A stretch of DNA of 64,000 bases from Acidimicrobiaceae bacterium (GTDB lineage: Bacteria; Actinomycetota; Acidimicrobiia; Acidimicrobiales; Aldehydirespiratoraceae): the NCBI GenBank assembly GCA_009842325.1, contig VYFQ01000016.1, positions 80,505 to 144,504 of the forward strand. The letters run 5' to 3'. Both the position numbers and the translations under genes were made by a program. The notes under the pieces were generated by a model. That model was not told where the DNA came from. It did not search any database and saw only the letters and a list, made by a program, of their open reading frames with translations. Positions 43,328 through 51,867 of this stretch are shown here, piece after piece. The stretch's first letter is position 1, and each line of letters opens with the position of its first letter.

Positions 43328-43882
43328 CTAGCTGACCTCTACGCTCACGTTGGTCGGATTGGTGATGATGTCGTAGACGGCCGACCGCTTCTGGGACTGG
43401 GCCACCAGCGCCCTGATCTCGTCGGGCGTGGCGTCGGCATCGATGTCATAGGAGACCTTGACGTCGTTGAACCCGTTGCGCACGTCCGGGTCGCCGCCGA
43501 GGATGCCGAGGATGTCCATGCTGCCCTCCAGCGTGGCCTTGACCGATCGCAGCTGGATCTCGCGGTTCTGGGCCACCGCGGCCACCCCGGCGGTGAGGCA
43601 GCTGGCCAGGCCGGCCAGGACCAGTTCAACCGGCGTCGCCGCATTGTCCTCGGCCCCGAACACCAGGGGATGATCGGCCTCGAAGGTGAAGGTCGAACGA
43701 TGCTGGTGCTCCTCGCCGAGCCCGTGGTAGCTGTCGACCGAGGAGCGGCTGTGAGTGCCGTTCAACCACTCATTGGTGGCCTTCCAGGTGAACTGGGCCG
43801 CCTCGCGTGCCTCGGTGAGGGCGTTGCGGGCACCCAGCAGGTGTTCGACGTTCACGCCGTTGTCGACGTTTGCGCTGGTCAT
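43328..43882 (-). CDS. OsmC family protein lacking the second cysteine
   Basis: A 184-residue OsmC/Ohr-fold protein starting at ATG 43882 with AGGAGG upstream. The first redox cysteine is in VLAGLASCLTAGVAA. The second, usually found in a C-P-V turn near the C-terminus, is replaced in QSQKRSAVYDIIT, so a normal thiol-peroxidase cycle is unlikely. Together with the following FAD monooxygenase gene (38 bp) it may form a small operon. Confidence 0.85.
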   Translation of the reverse strand: MTSANVDNGVNVEHLLGARNALTEAREAAQFTWKATNEWLNGTHSRSSVDSYHGLGEEHQHRSTFTFEADHPLVFGAEDNAATPVELVLAGLASCLTAGVAAVAQNREIQLRSVKATLEGSMDILGILGGDPDVRNGFNDVKVSYDIDADATPDEIRALVAQSQKRSAVYDIITNPTNVSVEVS

Positions 43883-43948
43883 CGGGTTGCTGCCTCCTGT
43901 GTTGATGGCGCTGACTCACCGGAGCTACGGGCCGGTCACGAACCGCGT

Positions 43949-43968
43949 TTGCAACGGTGACAGTGCAA
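43949..43968. promoter_or_regulatory. Inverted repeat upstream of the osmC-like gene
   Basis: TTGCA (43949-43953) and TGCAA (43964-43968) are inverted with a 10-base spacer, about 67 bp upstream of the OsmC-like start. It could be an operator; no regulator is linked. Confidence 0.35.
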
Positions 43969-44057
43969 TCTAGAGGCGCGCCCACCAAATCCCGACATAT
44001 TCGATCAACATTTCCGGGAATTGGACTTCAGGGAATCTGACGGGCTCGGTCTGGGAC

Positions 44058-45101
44058 CTAGAGGGGTTTGCGAGCCAGGAAGCAGTACAGGGGCGTGAAG
44101 ATCCCTGATCGGCCGCCCGCGGCGTAGGCGCTGGCGGTCTGATCCAGCATCTTGACGACGTCAGCGGAGCCCTTCGGCAGGATCCTCAGCACCTCGGCCA
44201 GCCTGGATCCCCCGCCGGCCGTCTTGCGGCCAAGCGGAACCCCGATCAGGGAATTGCCCAAGGTCCTGTTCCAAGTCTCCAGGGGCTGATACCACGGCGT
44301 GGTCGAGCCGTGCTCCTCCGCGCCCCGATCCATCCCCTCGATGAGCTCGAACCCCACCGATTCGAGCATCCGGTTCACCTCGCCGAACGTTGCGATCTCC
44401 TTGAGCGCGATGCCGTGCATGAGGTCCTGCTTCATGGCCCGATGCCGTTCGTCGCCGGGATCGAACCTGTCCGTCATGCACATCTCCTGACCCCAGAAGA
44501 GGGCTCCGGGCTTCAGCACGCGGTAGATCTCGGCGAACGCGCCCTCCTTGTCCGGTGCATGGCATGTCGACTCGATGGCGTAGCCGCGGTCGAACGTGCC
44601 GTCGGCCACGGCCGACATGTCCATGAAGCTGCACACCAGGTAGTCGACCATGTGGTCGAGCCCGGCCTCGGCGATCAACGACTTCGCCCTGTCCATCTGG
44701 ATCTCATTGATGTTGACCCCGACGACCCGGACGCCGGCCTCCGAGACGACCCGGCGCATCGGGCCGCCGACCCCGCAACCGATATCAACCACCGTCATGC
44801 CATCGCGCAGCTCCAGCTTGTCGATCATCAGCCGCTGGTGACGGATCTTGGAGTCCTTCACGCTCTCGCCGGGCGACAGCGGCGCGAAGTGCAGGGACTC
44901 GCCCCAGCCCCACACCATCAGCGCGTTGCTGATGTCGTAGTACTCCTTGACGGTCTCGGTGTGGTCGTAGTCGGCCGCGTCGGCATCCCGCGCCGACGCT
45001 CGGTCGAGCCAACCGTCGAAGCGCCGTATCCGGCGGGCTACTCCCCCCTCGACCCGGTCTGCCGCCCTCAGGCCAGCGAGCACCCGCAACAGCTTGGACA
45101 T
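44058..45101 (-). CDS. Sterol C24-methyltransferase (SMT/ERG6)-like protein
   Basis: A 347-residue SAM methyltransferase with features of sterol 24-C-methyltransferases rather than generic ones: VKEYYDISNALMVWGWGESL with HFAPLSPGE (about 51-78), motif I TVVDIGCGVGGPMRRV (103-118), VVGVNINEIQMDRAK, the sterol-site-like AIESTCHAPDKEGAFAEIY (175-193), RVLKPGALFWGQEMCMTDRFD, and a C-terminal WYQPL. SMTs methylate the side chain of C24-unsaturated sterols. Related enzymes act on tocopherols or other prenyl lipids, so the substrate needs testing. It lies 105 bp downstream of the cytochrome oxidase operon. Confidence 0.75.
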   Translation of the reverse strand: MSKLLRVLAGLRAADRVEGGVARRIRRFDGWLDRASARDADAADYDHTETVKEYYDISNALMVWGWGESLHFAPLSPGESVKDSKIRHQRLMIDKLELRDGMTVVDIGCGVGGPMRRVVSEAGVRVVGVNINEIQMDRAKSLIAEAGLDHMVDYLVCSFMDMSAVADGTFDRGYAIESTCHAPDKEGAFAEIYRVLKPGALFWGQEMCMTDRFDPGDERHRAMKQDLMHGIALKEIATFGEVNRMLESVGFELIEGMDRGAEEHGSTTPWYQPLETWNRTLGNSLIGVPLGRKTAGGGSRLAEVLRILPKGSADVVKMLDQTASAYAAGGRSGIFTPLYCFLARKPL

Positions 45102-45123
45102 CCCCGCAAGTCTAGGTGCGGGG
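45102..45123 (-). promoter_or_regulatory. Hairpin directly abutting the SMT-like start codon
   Basis: On the minus strand CCCCGCA (45123-45117) pairs with TGCGGGG (45108-45102) around an 8-nt loop, and the ATG follows at once. No standard ribosome site is otherwise seen. The stem could hide the initiation region. Confidence 0.45.
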
Positions 45124-45206
45124 TTCCTAAGGCTCTACGTCAATCACCCGATGCACTCAATGCGGCTGCGTCGGCTGGACTCCGCTCACGGCGCGTGGCC
45201 CGGAAA

Positions 45207-46124
45207 CTAGAGAGTCGGCTCGTGGGGCGGGGGGCCTAGGCGCTCGAACTCGGCTTCGACATCGGCAGTCGTGAGGGTGTCGGCCGCGAAGCGTCGGCGG
45301 CGCTCCTCGGTGTCGGCGTGGCGCTGGGCGGCCGAGAAACGGAAGAACCGGATGGCGATGAGGGTCCACAGGTAGAGGCCGCCCAGCACCTTCATGACCG
45401 CGCCGGCGGCCTGCTGGTCGGCGGCCACCGAGATGCCCCACAGGCGCTGGGCGTGGTCGTAGATGGGGTACACCGAGCCCTCGGCGAAGGTCAGCCAGGC
45501 AGCCGGCACGGTGGGAATGATCGACATGGTGAACAGGTACACCATCTTCATCGGCTCGGACAGGTGCAGCTCCCTCAACGGTCCGACCACCGGCGTCCAC
45601 ATGGCCAGCGCGCTGGCGAACATCAGCAGGTGCATGGCGTAGTGGAAGGGGCCGCTGCGAACCGACAGCTCCACCACGGTGTTCCAGTGCATCAGCGCCT
45701 GCAAAGCGTTGAAGGCCACCCCGGCCACCAGCGGGTGGACCAGGCGGCGGATCACCCTGGCCGAGCGCGAGCCGTCGACCAAGATCAGCCGGGCCAGCCA
45801 CTCGGGCACGGCCATCAGCAGCAGCGGCGGCACCACGAAGCTGATGAGCAGGTGCTGCACCATGTGCACCGAGTAGAGGTACTCCTCGGCGATGTCGTGC
45901 ATGGGCCAGTCGGCCGAGACCCACAGCAGGGCAACACCAGCAACGAAGCACAGCCGTTGACGGCCGGTGACCGCGGCGGTGCCTCCTCCAGGGCCGGCCG
46001 GGCCGGCTGCGGGAGCCACCACCCGGACCACGTAGAAGCCGAGGCCGACGATCGCGGCGACCATCAGCCACACCTCAGGGTGGAATTGGAAGCGCCAGGC
46101 GTCGGTTGCGGCCAGCGCGCCCAT
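45207..46124 (-). CDS. ctaG: Cytochrome c oxidase assembly protein, CtaG (caa3-type)
   Basis: A 305-residue membrane protein of the caa3_CtaG family, needed for CuB insertion or assembly of heme-copper oxidases in gram-positive bacteria. Histidine-rich helices are seen: ADWPMHDIAEEYLYSVHMVQHLLISF, HWNTVVELSVRSGPFHYAMHL. About seven membrane helices are expected. It is the last gene of the oxidase operon, starting 5 bp after ctaF. Confidence 0.9.
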   Translation of the reverse strand: MGALAATDAWRFQFHPEVWLMVAAIVGLGFYVVRVVAPAAGPAGPGGGTAAVTGRQRLCFVAGVALLWVSADWPMHDIAEEYLYSVHMVQHLLISFVVPPLLLMAVPEWLARLILVDGSRSARVIRRLVHPLVAGVAFNALQALMHWNTVVELSVRSGPFHYAMHLLMFASALAMWTPVVGPLRELHLSEPMKMVYLFTMSIIPTVPAAWLTFAEGSVYPIYDHAQRLWGISVAADQQAAGAVMKVLGGLYLWTLIAIRFFRFSAAQRHADTEERRRRFAADTLTTADVEAEFERLGPPPHEPTL

Positions 46125-46129
46125 GGTCG

Positions 46130-46486
46130 CTAAACCCAGAATTCGAAGACCGTGAGCGTCACCAGGTACACACCGACGGCCAGGATCAGTCCGGCTGTGA
46201 ACATCCGGCCGAACAGCTTGCTGTCGAAGCGCAGGTGCATGAACCAGGTGGCCACCAAATAGAACTTGACGACCATCATGAAGATGAGCGACGGCACCAG
46301 CGCCACCCCCCAGTCGACCACCGACTCGAAGTAGGTGAATACCTCGAGTGCGGTGATCGCCGCCAGGACGACGGCGATCTTGACGTAGGCCCAGTCCGAG
46401 GGATGGGCGTGGCCCTCGTCGTCGTGATGCTCGACAGCCTCGTCGGCTTCGGGCTCGGAGTGCTCTGAGGTGGCGGTGTCGCTCAT
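46130..46486 (-). CDS. ctaF: Cytochrome c oxidase subunit IV
   Basis: A 118-residue protein with a His/Glu-rich N-terminal tail and three membrane helices, ending WFMHLRFDSKLFGRMFTAGL and a final helix, the pattern of prokaryotic cytochrome oxidase subunit IV (COX4_pro). It follows ctaE after 4 bp. Confidence 0.9.
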   Translation of the reverse strand: MSDTATSEHSEPEADEAVEHHDDEGHAHPSDWAYVKIAVVLAAITALEVFTYFESVVDWGVALVPSLIFMMVVKFYLVATWFMHLRFDSKLFGRMFTAGLILAVGVYLVTLTVFEFWV

Positions 46487-46490
46487 GGGT

Positions 46491-47123
46491 CTAGTCGGCG
46501 GGGATCAGGTAGATGACGGTGAAGATGAAGATCCACACGATGTCCACGAAGTGCCAGTAGAGGCCGACGATCTCCACCGTCTCGGCGTTGCGCTGGGTCA
46601 GCTTGCCCTTCACGGAGGCCACGAACAGCGACATCAGCATCACGATGCCGAGGCTCACGTGGACTCCGTGGAAGCCGGTCAGGGTGAAGAAGGCGCTGCT
46701 GGCCGGGTTGGTGGTGAAGGCCACGCCCTCGCGGACGAAGCTGGTGAACTCGTACACCTGCCCGCCGATGAACACGCCGCCCAGCAGGGCCGTGGCCAGC
46801 AGCCAGGTGCGGCCGGCCTCGTCCTCGCCGCGGGACACGGCGGACAGGGCCAGCACCATCGTCAGCGAGCTCATCAGCAGCACGAACGAGCTGACCGACG
46901 TGAACGGGATGTCGAACACATCGGTGGGCAGCGTGCGGCCGTTGCCGCGGCTCTTGTACAGCAGGTAGGTGGAGATCAGCCCGCCGAAGAGCAGGCACTC
47001 CGAGCCCAGGAATACCCACATGGCCAGCTTGGTGTGGGACAGGCCGGTCGTGGTTGCGTGCTCGTCATGGCCGTGCTCGTCGGCCGCGTGGCCCAGGTCG
47101 GCAGTCACAGCCTCAGCGCTCAT
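46491..47123 (-). CDS. ctaE: Cytochrome c oxidase subunit III
   Basis: A 210-residue subunit III. A His-rich N-terminal tail (about 1-30) precedes KLAMWVFLGSECLLFGGLIS, then FFTLTGFHGVHVSLGIVML and the C-terminal VGLYWHFVDIVWIFIFTVIY, all typical of COX3. It has five helices as in actinobacterial enzymes. A second, more divergent subunit III is encoded at 51283-51867. Confidence 0.95.
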   Translation of the reverse strand: MSAEAVTADLGHAADEHGHDEHATTTGLSHTKLAMWVFLGSECLLFGGLISTYLLYKSRGNGRTLPTDVFDIPFTSVSSFVLLMSSLTMVLALSAVSRGEDEAGRTWLLATALLGGVFIGGQVYEFTSFVREGVAFTTNPASSAFFTLTGFHGVHVSLGIVMLMSLFVASVKGKLTQRNAETVEIVGLYWHFVDIVWIFIFTVIYLIPAD

Positions 47124-47161
47124 GGCACGTCCCTCAGGCTTGGGGTCGCCACCGAGCTCGT

Positions 47162-47199
47162 GACGACCGGCACGGGCTTCGCCCTACTCGCCGGTCGTC
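47162..47199 (-). terminator. Nested hairpin between ctaD and ctaE
   Basis: GACGACCGGC (47162-47171) pairs perfectly with GCCGGTCGTC (47190-47199); inside, GGGC (47174-47177) pairs with GCCC (47181-47184) around TTC. It occupies the 127-bp gap in the oxidase operon. No U-tract, so partial termination or mRNA processing is likely. Confidence 0.65.
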
Positions 47200-47250
47200 C
47201 CGACTCGGCGCCGCCCCTTTCGCCGCAGGACGCGGTCAGTGCGGCGGCGT

Positions 47251-49242
47251 TCATGAGTCGTGACCTCCGGTTTGGTCGTCTTCGTTCTCGTCGTCTTCGT
47301 GGTCTTCTTCGTGGTGGTCGTGGGCGGCGTCGGGGTCGTCTACGGGTTCCAGGGCCCATGAGTAGAGCGAGGCGATCGTCAATAGGGCGCCGATGAGGGC
47401 CAGCCAGAGGTTGAAGATCAGGCCGTAGCCGATGAGGGGCAGCCCGACGGCCACGGCCAGCGGCCAGAAGGACGGCGACGGCAGATGCACACCGGTCGCC
47501 TCGCCGGTCTGGGCGACCTCCTCCACGGTGGCGACCCGCACCACCTTGCCCTCGTCGTTCTCGGCGTACTTGGTGTGCCACCACTCGTCGCGGCCGTGCA
47601 CCTGCGGCACCGTGTCGAAGTTGTGCACCGGCACCGGCGACGGGATCGACCATTCGAGAGTGCGGCCGTCCCACGGATCCGGACCGGGAGGCGGCAGGTG
47701 GGGGGCGTCGCGCTTGGACTTCACCACGTTCCAGATGAACAGCACCACGCTCACCGCGATCAGCAGCGAACCGACGGTGGCCGCCATGTTCCAGAACTCG
47801 AAGCCGTACCCTCTCGCGTAGGTGTCGATACGGCGCGACATCCCCTGCAGGCCCAGGATGTGCATCGGGCCGAAGGTGAGGTTGAACCCCACCAGCATGA
47901 TCCAGAAGCTCCAGTTGCCGAGCCGCTCATTCAGGAAGTGCCCCCAGATCTTGGGCCACCAGAAGTAGATGCCGGCAAACAGGCCGAGCACGCCACCGCC
48001 GAAGATCACATAGTGGAAGTGGGCCACGATGTAGTAGGTGTCGGTCTGCTGGGTGTCAGCCGGCGCCACCGAATGGGTCACGCCGGACAGGCCGCCGATG
48101 GTGAACATGGCCACCGTGGCCACCGCGAACTTCATAGCCACGGTGAACCGCAACTTCCCGCCCCACATCGTGGCAAGCCAGTTGAGAACCTTCACCCCCG
48201 TCGGCACCGCGATGAACATGGTCGACAACGAGAAGGCGGCCACCGATATGGGGCCGATACCCGACACGAACATGTGGTGGGCCCACACGCCCCAGCCCAT
48301 GAACCCGATGGCTATGCCCGAGAACACCATGAACTCGTAGCCGAACAGGGGCTTGCGGCTGAAGGTGGGTATCACCTCGGACACCACCCCGAACGCGGGC
48401 AGGATGATGATGTACACCTCCGGATGGCCGAAGATCCAGAACAGGTGCTGCCACAGCAGCGGGTCGGCCCCGGCGTCGGGATTGAAGAACTGGGCGTCGA
48501 AGAGCCGGTCGAACATCAGCAGGAACAGCGCCACGGTGATCACCGGCAGCGCGAACAGCAGCAGGAACTGCGTGATCAGCAGCATCCAGGTGAGCACGGG
48601 CATGCGCATGAGGGTCATGCCGGGGGCCCGCATGTTGAGGCAGGTGACGATCAGGTTCACCGACGACACCAGGGAGGCGATGCCCAGGATCTGCAGGCCT
48701 ATGGCGTAGAAGTCCACGCCGTGACTCGGCGAGAAGGCCACCCCGCTGTTGGTCGAGTAGCAGAACCAGCCGCAGTCGGCCCCGCCGCCGCCCACCATCC
48801 ACGACGTGTTCAAGAAGATGGCTCCCGACAGCCAGATCCAGAACGACAGCGCGTTCAGGCGGGGGAAGGCAACGTCGCGAGCACCGATTTGCAGGGGGAT
48901 GAAGTAGTTCGAGAAGGCCGCAGCCAGCGGCATGATGAACAGGAACACCATGGTGACGCCGTGCATGGTGTACACCTGGTTGTAGACGTCGGCGCTGAGA
49001 ACCGAACCCTCCGGTGCGGCCAACTGCAGGCGGATCAGCAGAGCCTCGACCCCGCCGACCAGGAAGAAGAACATGGCCGAGACGCCGTACAGGATCCCGA
49101 TTCGCTTGTGGTCGACGGTGCTGAGCCAGTCGCGCCAGCCCCGGCCCCCCTGGGGGCGGGTGAACACGCCGAGGGGCCGCTCGGCATAGCGGACGGAGTC
49201 GCCGGGGCCCAGCTCGAGCGGAGTCTTCTCGGTTATCGCCAT
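47251..49242 (-). CDS. ctaD: Cytochrome c oxidase subunit I
   Basis: A 663-residue heme-copper oxidase subunit I. All metal ligands are present: heme a His in VYTMHGVTM, CuB/cross-linked Tyr in WIFGHPEVYIIILP, CuB pair in GVWAHHMFVSG, and heme a3 and heme a His in YIVAHFHYVIFGG. The K-channel-type residues and the usual 12 helices are followed by a long C-terminal part (about 540-663) with two extra helices and an acidic His-rich tail. It follows ctaC by 4 bp. Confidence 0.97.
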   Translation of the reverse strand: MAITEKTPLELGPGDSVRYAERPLGVFTRPQGGRGWRDWLSTVDHKRIGILYGVSAMFFFLVGGVEALLIRLQLAAPEGSVLSADVYNQVYTMHGVTMVFLFIMPLAAAFSNYFIPLQIGARDVAFPRLNALSFWIWLSGAIFLNTSWMVGGGGADCGWFCYSTNSGVAFSPSHGVDFYAIGLQILGIASLVSSVNLIVTCLNMRAPGMTLMRMPVLTWMLLITQFLLLFALPVITVALFLLMFDRLFDAQFFNPDAGADPLLWQHLFWIFGHPEVYIIILPAFGVVSEVIPTFSRKPLFGYEFMVFSGIAIGFMGWGVWAHHMFVSGIGPISVAAFSLSTMFIAVPTGVKVLNWLATMWGGKLRFTVAMKFAVATVAMFTIGGLSGVTHSVAPADTQQTDTYYIVAHFHYVIFGGGVLGLFAGIYFWWPKIWGHFLNERLGNWSFWIMLVGFNLTFGPMHILGLQGMSRRIDTYARGYGFEFWNMAATVGSLLIAVSVVLFIWNVVKSKRDAPHLPPPGPDPWDGRTLEWSIPSPVPVHNFDTVPQVHGRDEWWHTKYAENDEGKVVRVATVEEVAQTGEATGVHLPSPSFWPLAVAVGLPLIGYGLIFNLWLALIGALLTIASLYSWALEPVDDPDAAHDHHEEDHEDDENEDDQTGGHDS

Positions 49243-49246
49243 GGCG

Positions 49247-50473
49247 TCACTCCACCTGGGTCGCTTCGATTATCCAGCCGGCGGGCTTCGCTCCCAGCCC
49301 TGAAAGGTAGGCCACCAGGTCGTCGATCTGCTGCTCGCTCAGATCGAGGTCGGGCATGCCCCGGTACTGCTCGCCCGGCACCGTGTAGTTCTCCTTGAGA
49401 GCATTGGGGTCGCGCAGCCAGGCCTCCAGGTCCGTGCGGTTGAGCGACCCGTCGGCGTTGTAGGTGTTGAGGATCCCACCGGCGAACGTGCTGCGGCTGG
49501 CGAAGTGGGTCAGATTGGGTGCGGCCCCCGAGGCCTGGTCGGCCCCCTCGTACACGTCGTCGTTCACTCCCTCGATCAGATGGCACGAGGTGCAGATGCC
49601 CGAGAACACCTCCAAGCCCGCCAACGCCTCCGGATCGGTGGGCTCCACCGCGTCGGCGCTGGTGCTGTCCACCCACGCCTGGAAATCGGCCGGGCTGAGC
49701 GCCACCGCCTGCATCCTCATGCGCGAGTGCGACAGGCCGCAGAACTCGGTGCACTGCCCGAAGTAGAAGCCGGGATCGGAGGCCTCGATCTTCCAGGGCG
49801 AGAAGCGGTTGGGGACGGCGTCGCGCTTGCCGTTGAGCGCCGGGATCCAGAAGGAGTGGATCACGTCGCGCGACGTGATGATCAACTCGACCTCCTCGCC
49901 GGTGGGGATCACCATCTGGCCGGAGGTGACGATGTCGGCGGGGGGCAGCGTCTTGGCGTCTCCGTGGGCCCGCATGTCGGCCAGGTCCATCTGGTCCGAG
50001 AAGTAGTAGCGGAACTCCCACCACCACTGGTTGCCCACCACCACGATGGTCGGTTCCCACATAACGCTGTGGTCGTCGATGGTGACCGCCATGGTGTTGT
50101 CCTCGGTGGCGTCCACGGTGGGCAGCGACCACAGCATGATGCCGGCCACCGCGATCATGGTCACGAGGAATCCGACCGTCCAGCCGATCTCCAGCGGGAC
50201 GTGACCGTGGGTCTGCGCAGGCCATTCGTCGTCGCCGTCGTAGGTCTTGACCCGGTTCTTCCAGATGAGCCAGACCATGGCGATGGTGATGCCGACGAAC
50301 ACCACCGCCGCGATCCAGAAGACGGGCAGCACCCCCCGGCTGTGCAGCTCCCTGGCGATCGGGCCCTGCGGGGCGAAGGTGTCGAGCTCCGCATCGGACG
50401 CGCAGCCGGTGGCCACGGCCGCGCCCAGCAGGACCAGTGTCCACGAGATGAGTCGGCGCGTGAGGGTTCGCAT
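49247..50473 (-). CDS. ctaC: Cytochrome c oxidase subunit II fused to cytochrome c (caa3 type)
   Basis: A 408-residue lipoprotein-like subunit II. A signal peptide ends at Cys24 (AAVATGC), then two membrane helices (about 49-71 and 98-118). The CuA site is His206 and CTEFCGLSHSRM (Cys241, Cys245, His249, Met252). A C-terminal cytochrome c domain carries the heme site GICTSCHLI (294-298) and a probable axial Met in YRGMPDLDL. Electrons are thus taken up through a tethered cytochrome. ATG 50473 is preferred; a longer frame to 50530 overlaps the upstream gene. Confidence 0.95.
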   Translation of the reverse strand: MRTLTRRLISWTLVLLGAAVATGCASDAELDTFAPQGPIARELHSRGVLPVFWIAAVVFVGITIAMVWLIWKNRVKTYDGDDEWPAQTHGHVPLEIGWTVGFLVTMIAVAGIMLWSLPTVDATEDNTMAVTIDDHSVMWEPTIVVVGNQWWWEFRYYFSDQMDLADMRAHGDAKTLPPADIVTSGQMVIPTGEEVELIITSRDVIHSFWIPALNGKRDAVPNRFSPWKIEASDPGFYFGQCTEFCGLSHSRMRMQAVALSPADFQAWVDSTSADAVEPTDPEALAGLEVFSGICTSCHLIEGVNDDVYEGADQASGAAPNLTHFASRSTFAGGILNTYNADGSLNRTDLEAWLRDPNALKENYTVPGEQYRGMPDLDLSEQQIDDLVAYLSGLGAKPAGWIIEATQVE

Positions 50474-50474
50474 C

Positions 50475-51275
50475 TCAGCCACCGTGACCTGTGGTGCCGG
50501 TCGGCTCGCCGGACTCTTCGTGGGTGTCATCGGTGGGGTGGTGGAATTCCCGCTCGCCCGCTACGGCGGCCAGTACCCCGCCCATCAGCAGCAGCAGCGC
50601 ACCGACCGTCCCCAGGATGCGCATAAGACGGCGGCCGAGGCCGGGCCGGGAGGCGTACACCCAGGCACCGCCCAGGATGAGGGCGGACACCACGCCGGCG
50701 ACGGCCACCGCCTCCAGCTTCGACACGGTCAGCAGTATCCGCGATGCCGCCAGCACGATCACCCCGACCGCGAGCGCTCCGACGACGGGGATCTCGATCG
50801 GGGCCATGATCCGGTTGCGCAGCTCGCGGTTGACGGCGGTGTCACCGGTGGCCCGGTCGGCCCAGGCATCCATTGTCCATTCCACCATCGACAGCACGAT
50901 CACGGCCAGGCCGAGCACGAACACCATCGGGTGCAGCACCAGGCCCACGGCCGCCGCGCCCACCCCGAAGGAGGCGACCACCGGCCAGAAGCTCGCGGTG
51001 ACGGGCTGGTCGGTCAGCACCTCAGCCAGATTCTGAAGGTGGGCCTGAGCCGCTGCGTCGGCATCGCGGAACGACACCAGCACGAGGCTGATGGTCAGCG
51101 ACACGCCGGCCAAGCCCACCAGCACGCCGTAGCCGATGTGGTCGCCGACGCCGCCCTTCCATCCCAGCGACAAGGGTCCGACGTGATTGCCGCCGGTGGT
51201 GTAGCCATAGACCAGCGCGGCGGCACAGAACGCTGCGAACAGTCCGAAGAAGAACTTGAATCCGGTAGTGAACAC
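50475..51275 (-). CDS. Membrane protein of unknown function in the oxidase operon
   Basis: A 266-residue protein with about seven hydrophobic helices and a short acidic tail ending HEESGEPTGTTGHGG. I recognise no family. A soluble-looking loop (about 70-90) separates helices 2 and 3. It starts with GTG 51275, 7 bp after the second subunit III gene, and ends 1 bp before ctaC, so it is translated with the oxidase genes. An accessory or assembly subunit is a fair guess. Confidence 0.75.
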   Translation of the reverse strand: MFTTGFKFFFGLFAAFCAAALVYGYTTGGNHVGPLSLGWKGGVGDHIGYGVLVGLAGVSLTISLVLVSFRDADAAAQAHLQNLAEVLTDQPVTASFWPVVASFGVGAAAVGLVLHPMVFVLGLAVIVLSMVEWTMDAWADRATGDTAVNRELRNRIMAPIEIPVVGALAVGVIVLAASRILLTVSKLEAVAVAGVVSALILGGAWVYASRPGLGRRLMRILGTVGALLLLMGGVLAAVAGEREFHHPTDDTHEESGEPTGTTGHGG

Positions 51276-51282
51276 GCTGGGC

Positions 51283-51867
51283 CTACTTCGTTATGAAGAT
51301 GACGTACCAGACCAGGAAGTAGCACAGCACGCACATGTGCCAGTAGGCGCCCGCAGCCTGCACGCCGTGGGCCAGGTCCCGCCCGAAGGGCCCCATCAGC
51401 GAGCGGATGGTGGTGACGGCCAGCATCGCCATCCCGCAGATCAGCATGGCGATGAATGAGCCGGTGACCGCGTAGAACAGCAACTCGGCCCGACCGCCGT
51501 CGATAGCGAAGGCGGTGTCCTGGTACACGAACCAGAACTGGTTGATCACCGCCGCCCCGAACATCAGGGTGACGCCGAGCGCGATGAACCCGTGGGGCCG
51601 ATCCTCGTCCCGGGCGGCCTGAACGGCCCACTGCACCGTCACCATCGACAGCACCAGCGTCATCATCATCATCCCAGCCGGGCCGAGCTCGACGCTGCCC
51701 TCCGGGAACCACTCCTGGCCGGTGGCCCGAGCCAGCTGACGCTGCTGGACATACACGGCGACCAGCGCAGCAAAGGCCATGAAGACCGCGCCGGTAGCGA
51801 GCAGGGCACCGACGACGACGGTGCGAGGCCGGGTCGCCTCCGCGGCGGGCAGCGCCGTCGTTCTCAT
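51283..51867 (-). CDS. Second, divergent cytochrome oxidase subunit III-like protein
   Basis: A 194-residue five-helix protein with subunit III features: the first helix VVVGALLATGAVFMAFAALV, a WFPEGSVELGPAGMMMMTLV helix start and the closing AGAYWHMCVLCYFLVWYVIF, matching YWHFVDIVW of genuine subunit III. It overlaps the stop of the subunit-I paralogue by 4 bp. The pair looks like a second subunit I/III set joined to the main oxidase operon. Confidence 0.82.
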   Translation of the reverse strand: MRTTALPAAEATRPRTVVVGALLATGAVFMAFAALVAVYVQQRQLARATGQEWFPEGSVELGPAGMMMMTLVLSMVTVQWAVQAARDEDRPHGFIALGVTLMFGAAVINQFWFVYQDTAFAIDGGRAELLFYAVTGSFIAMLICGMAMLAVTTIRSLMGPFGRDLAHGVQAAGAYWHMCVLCYFLVWYVIFITK

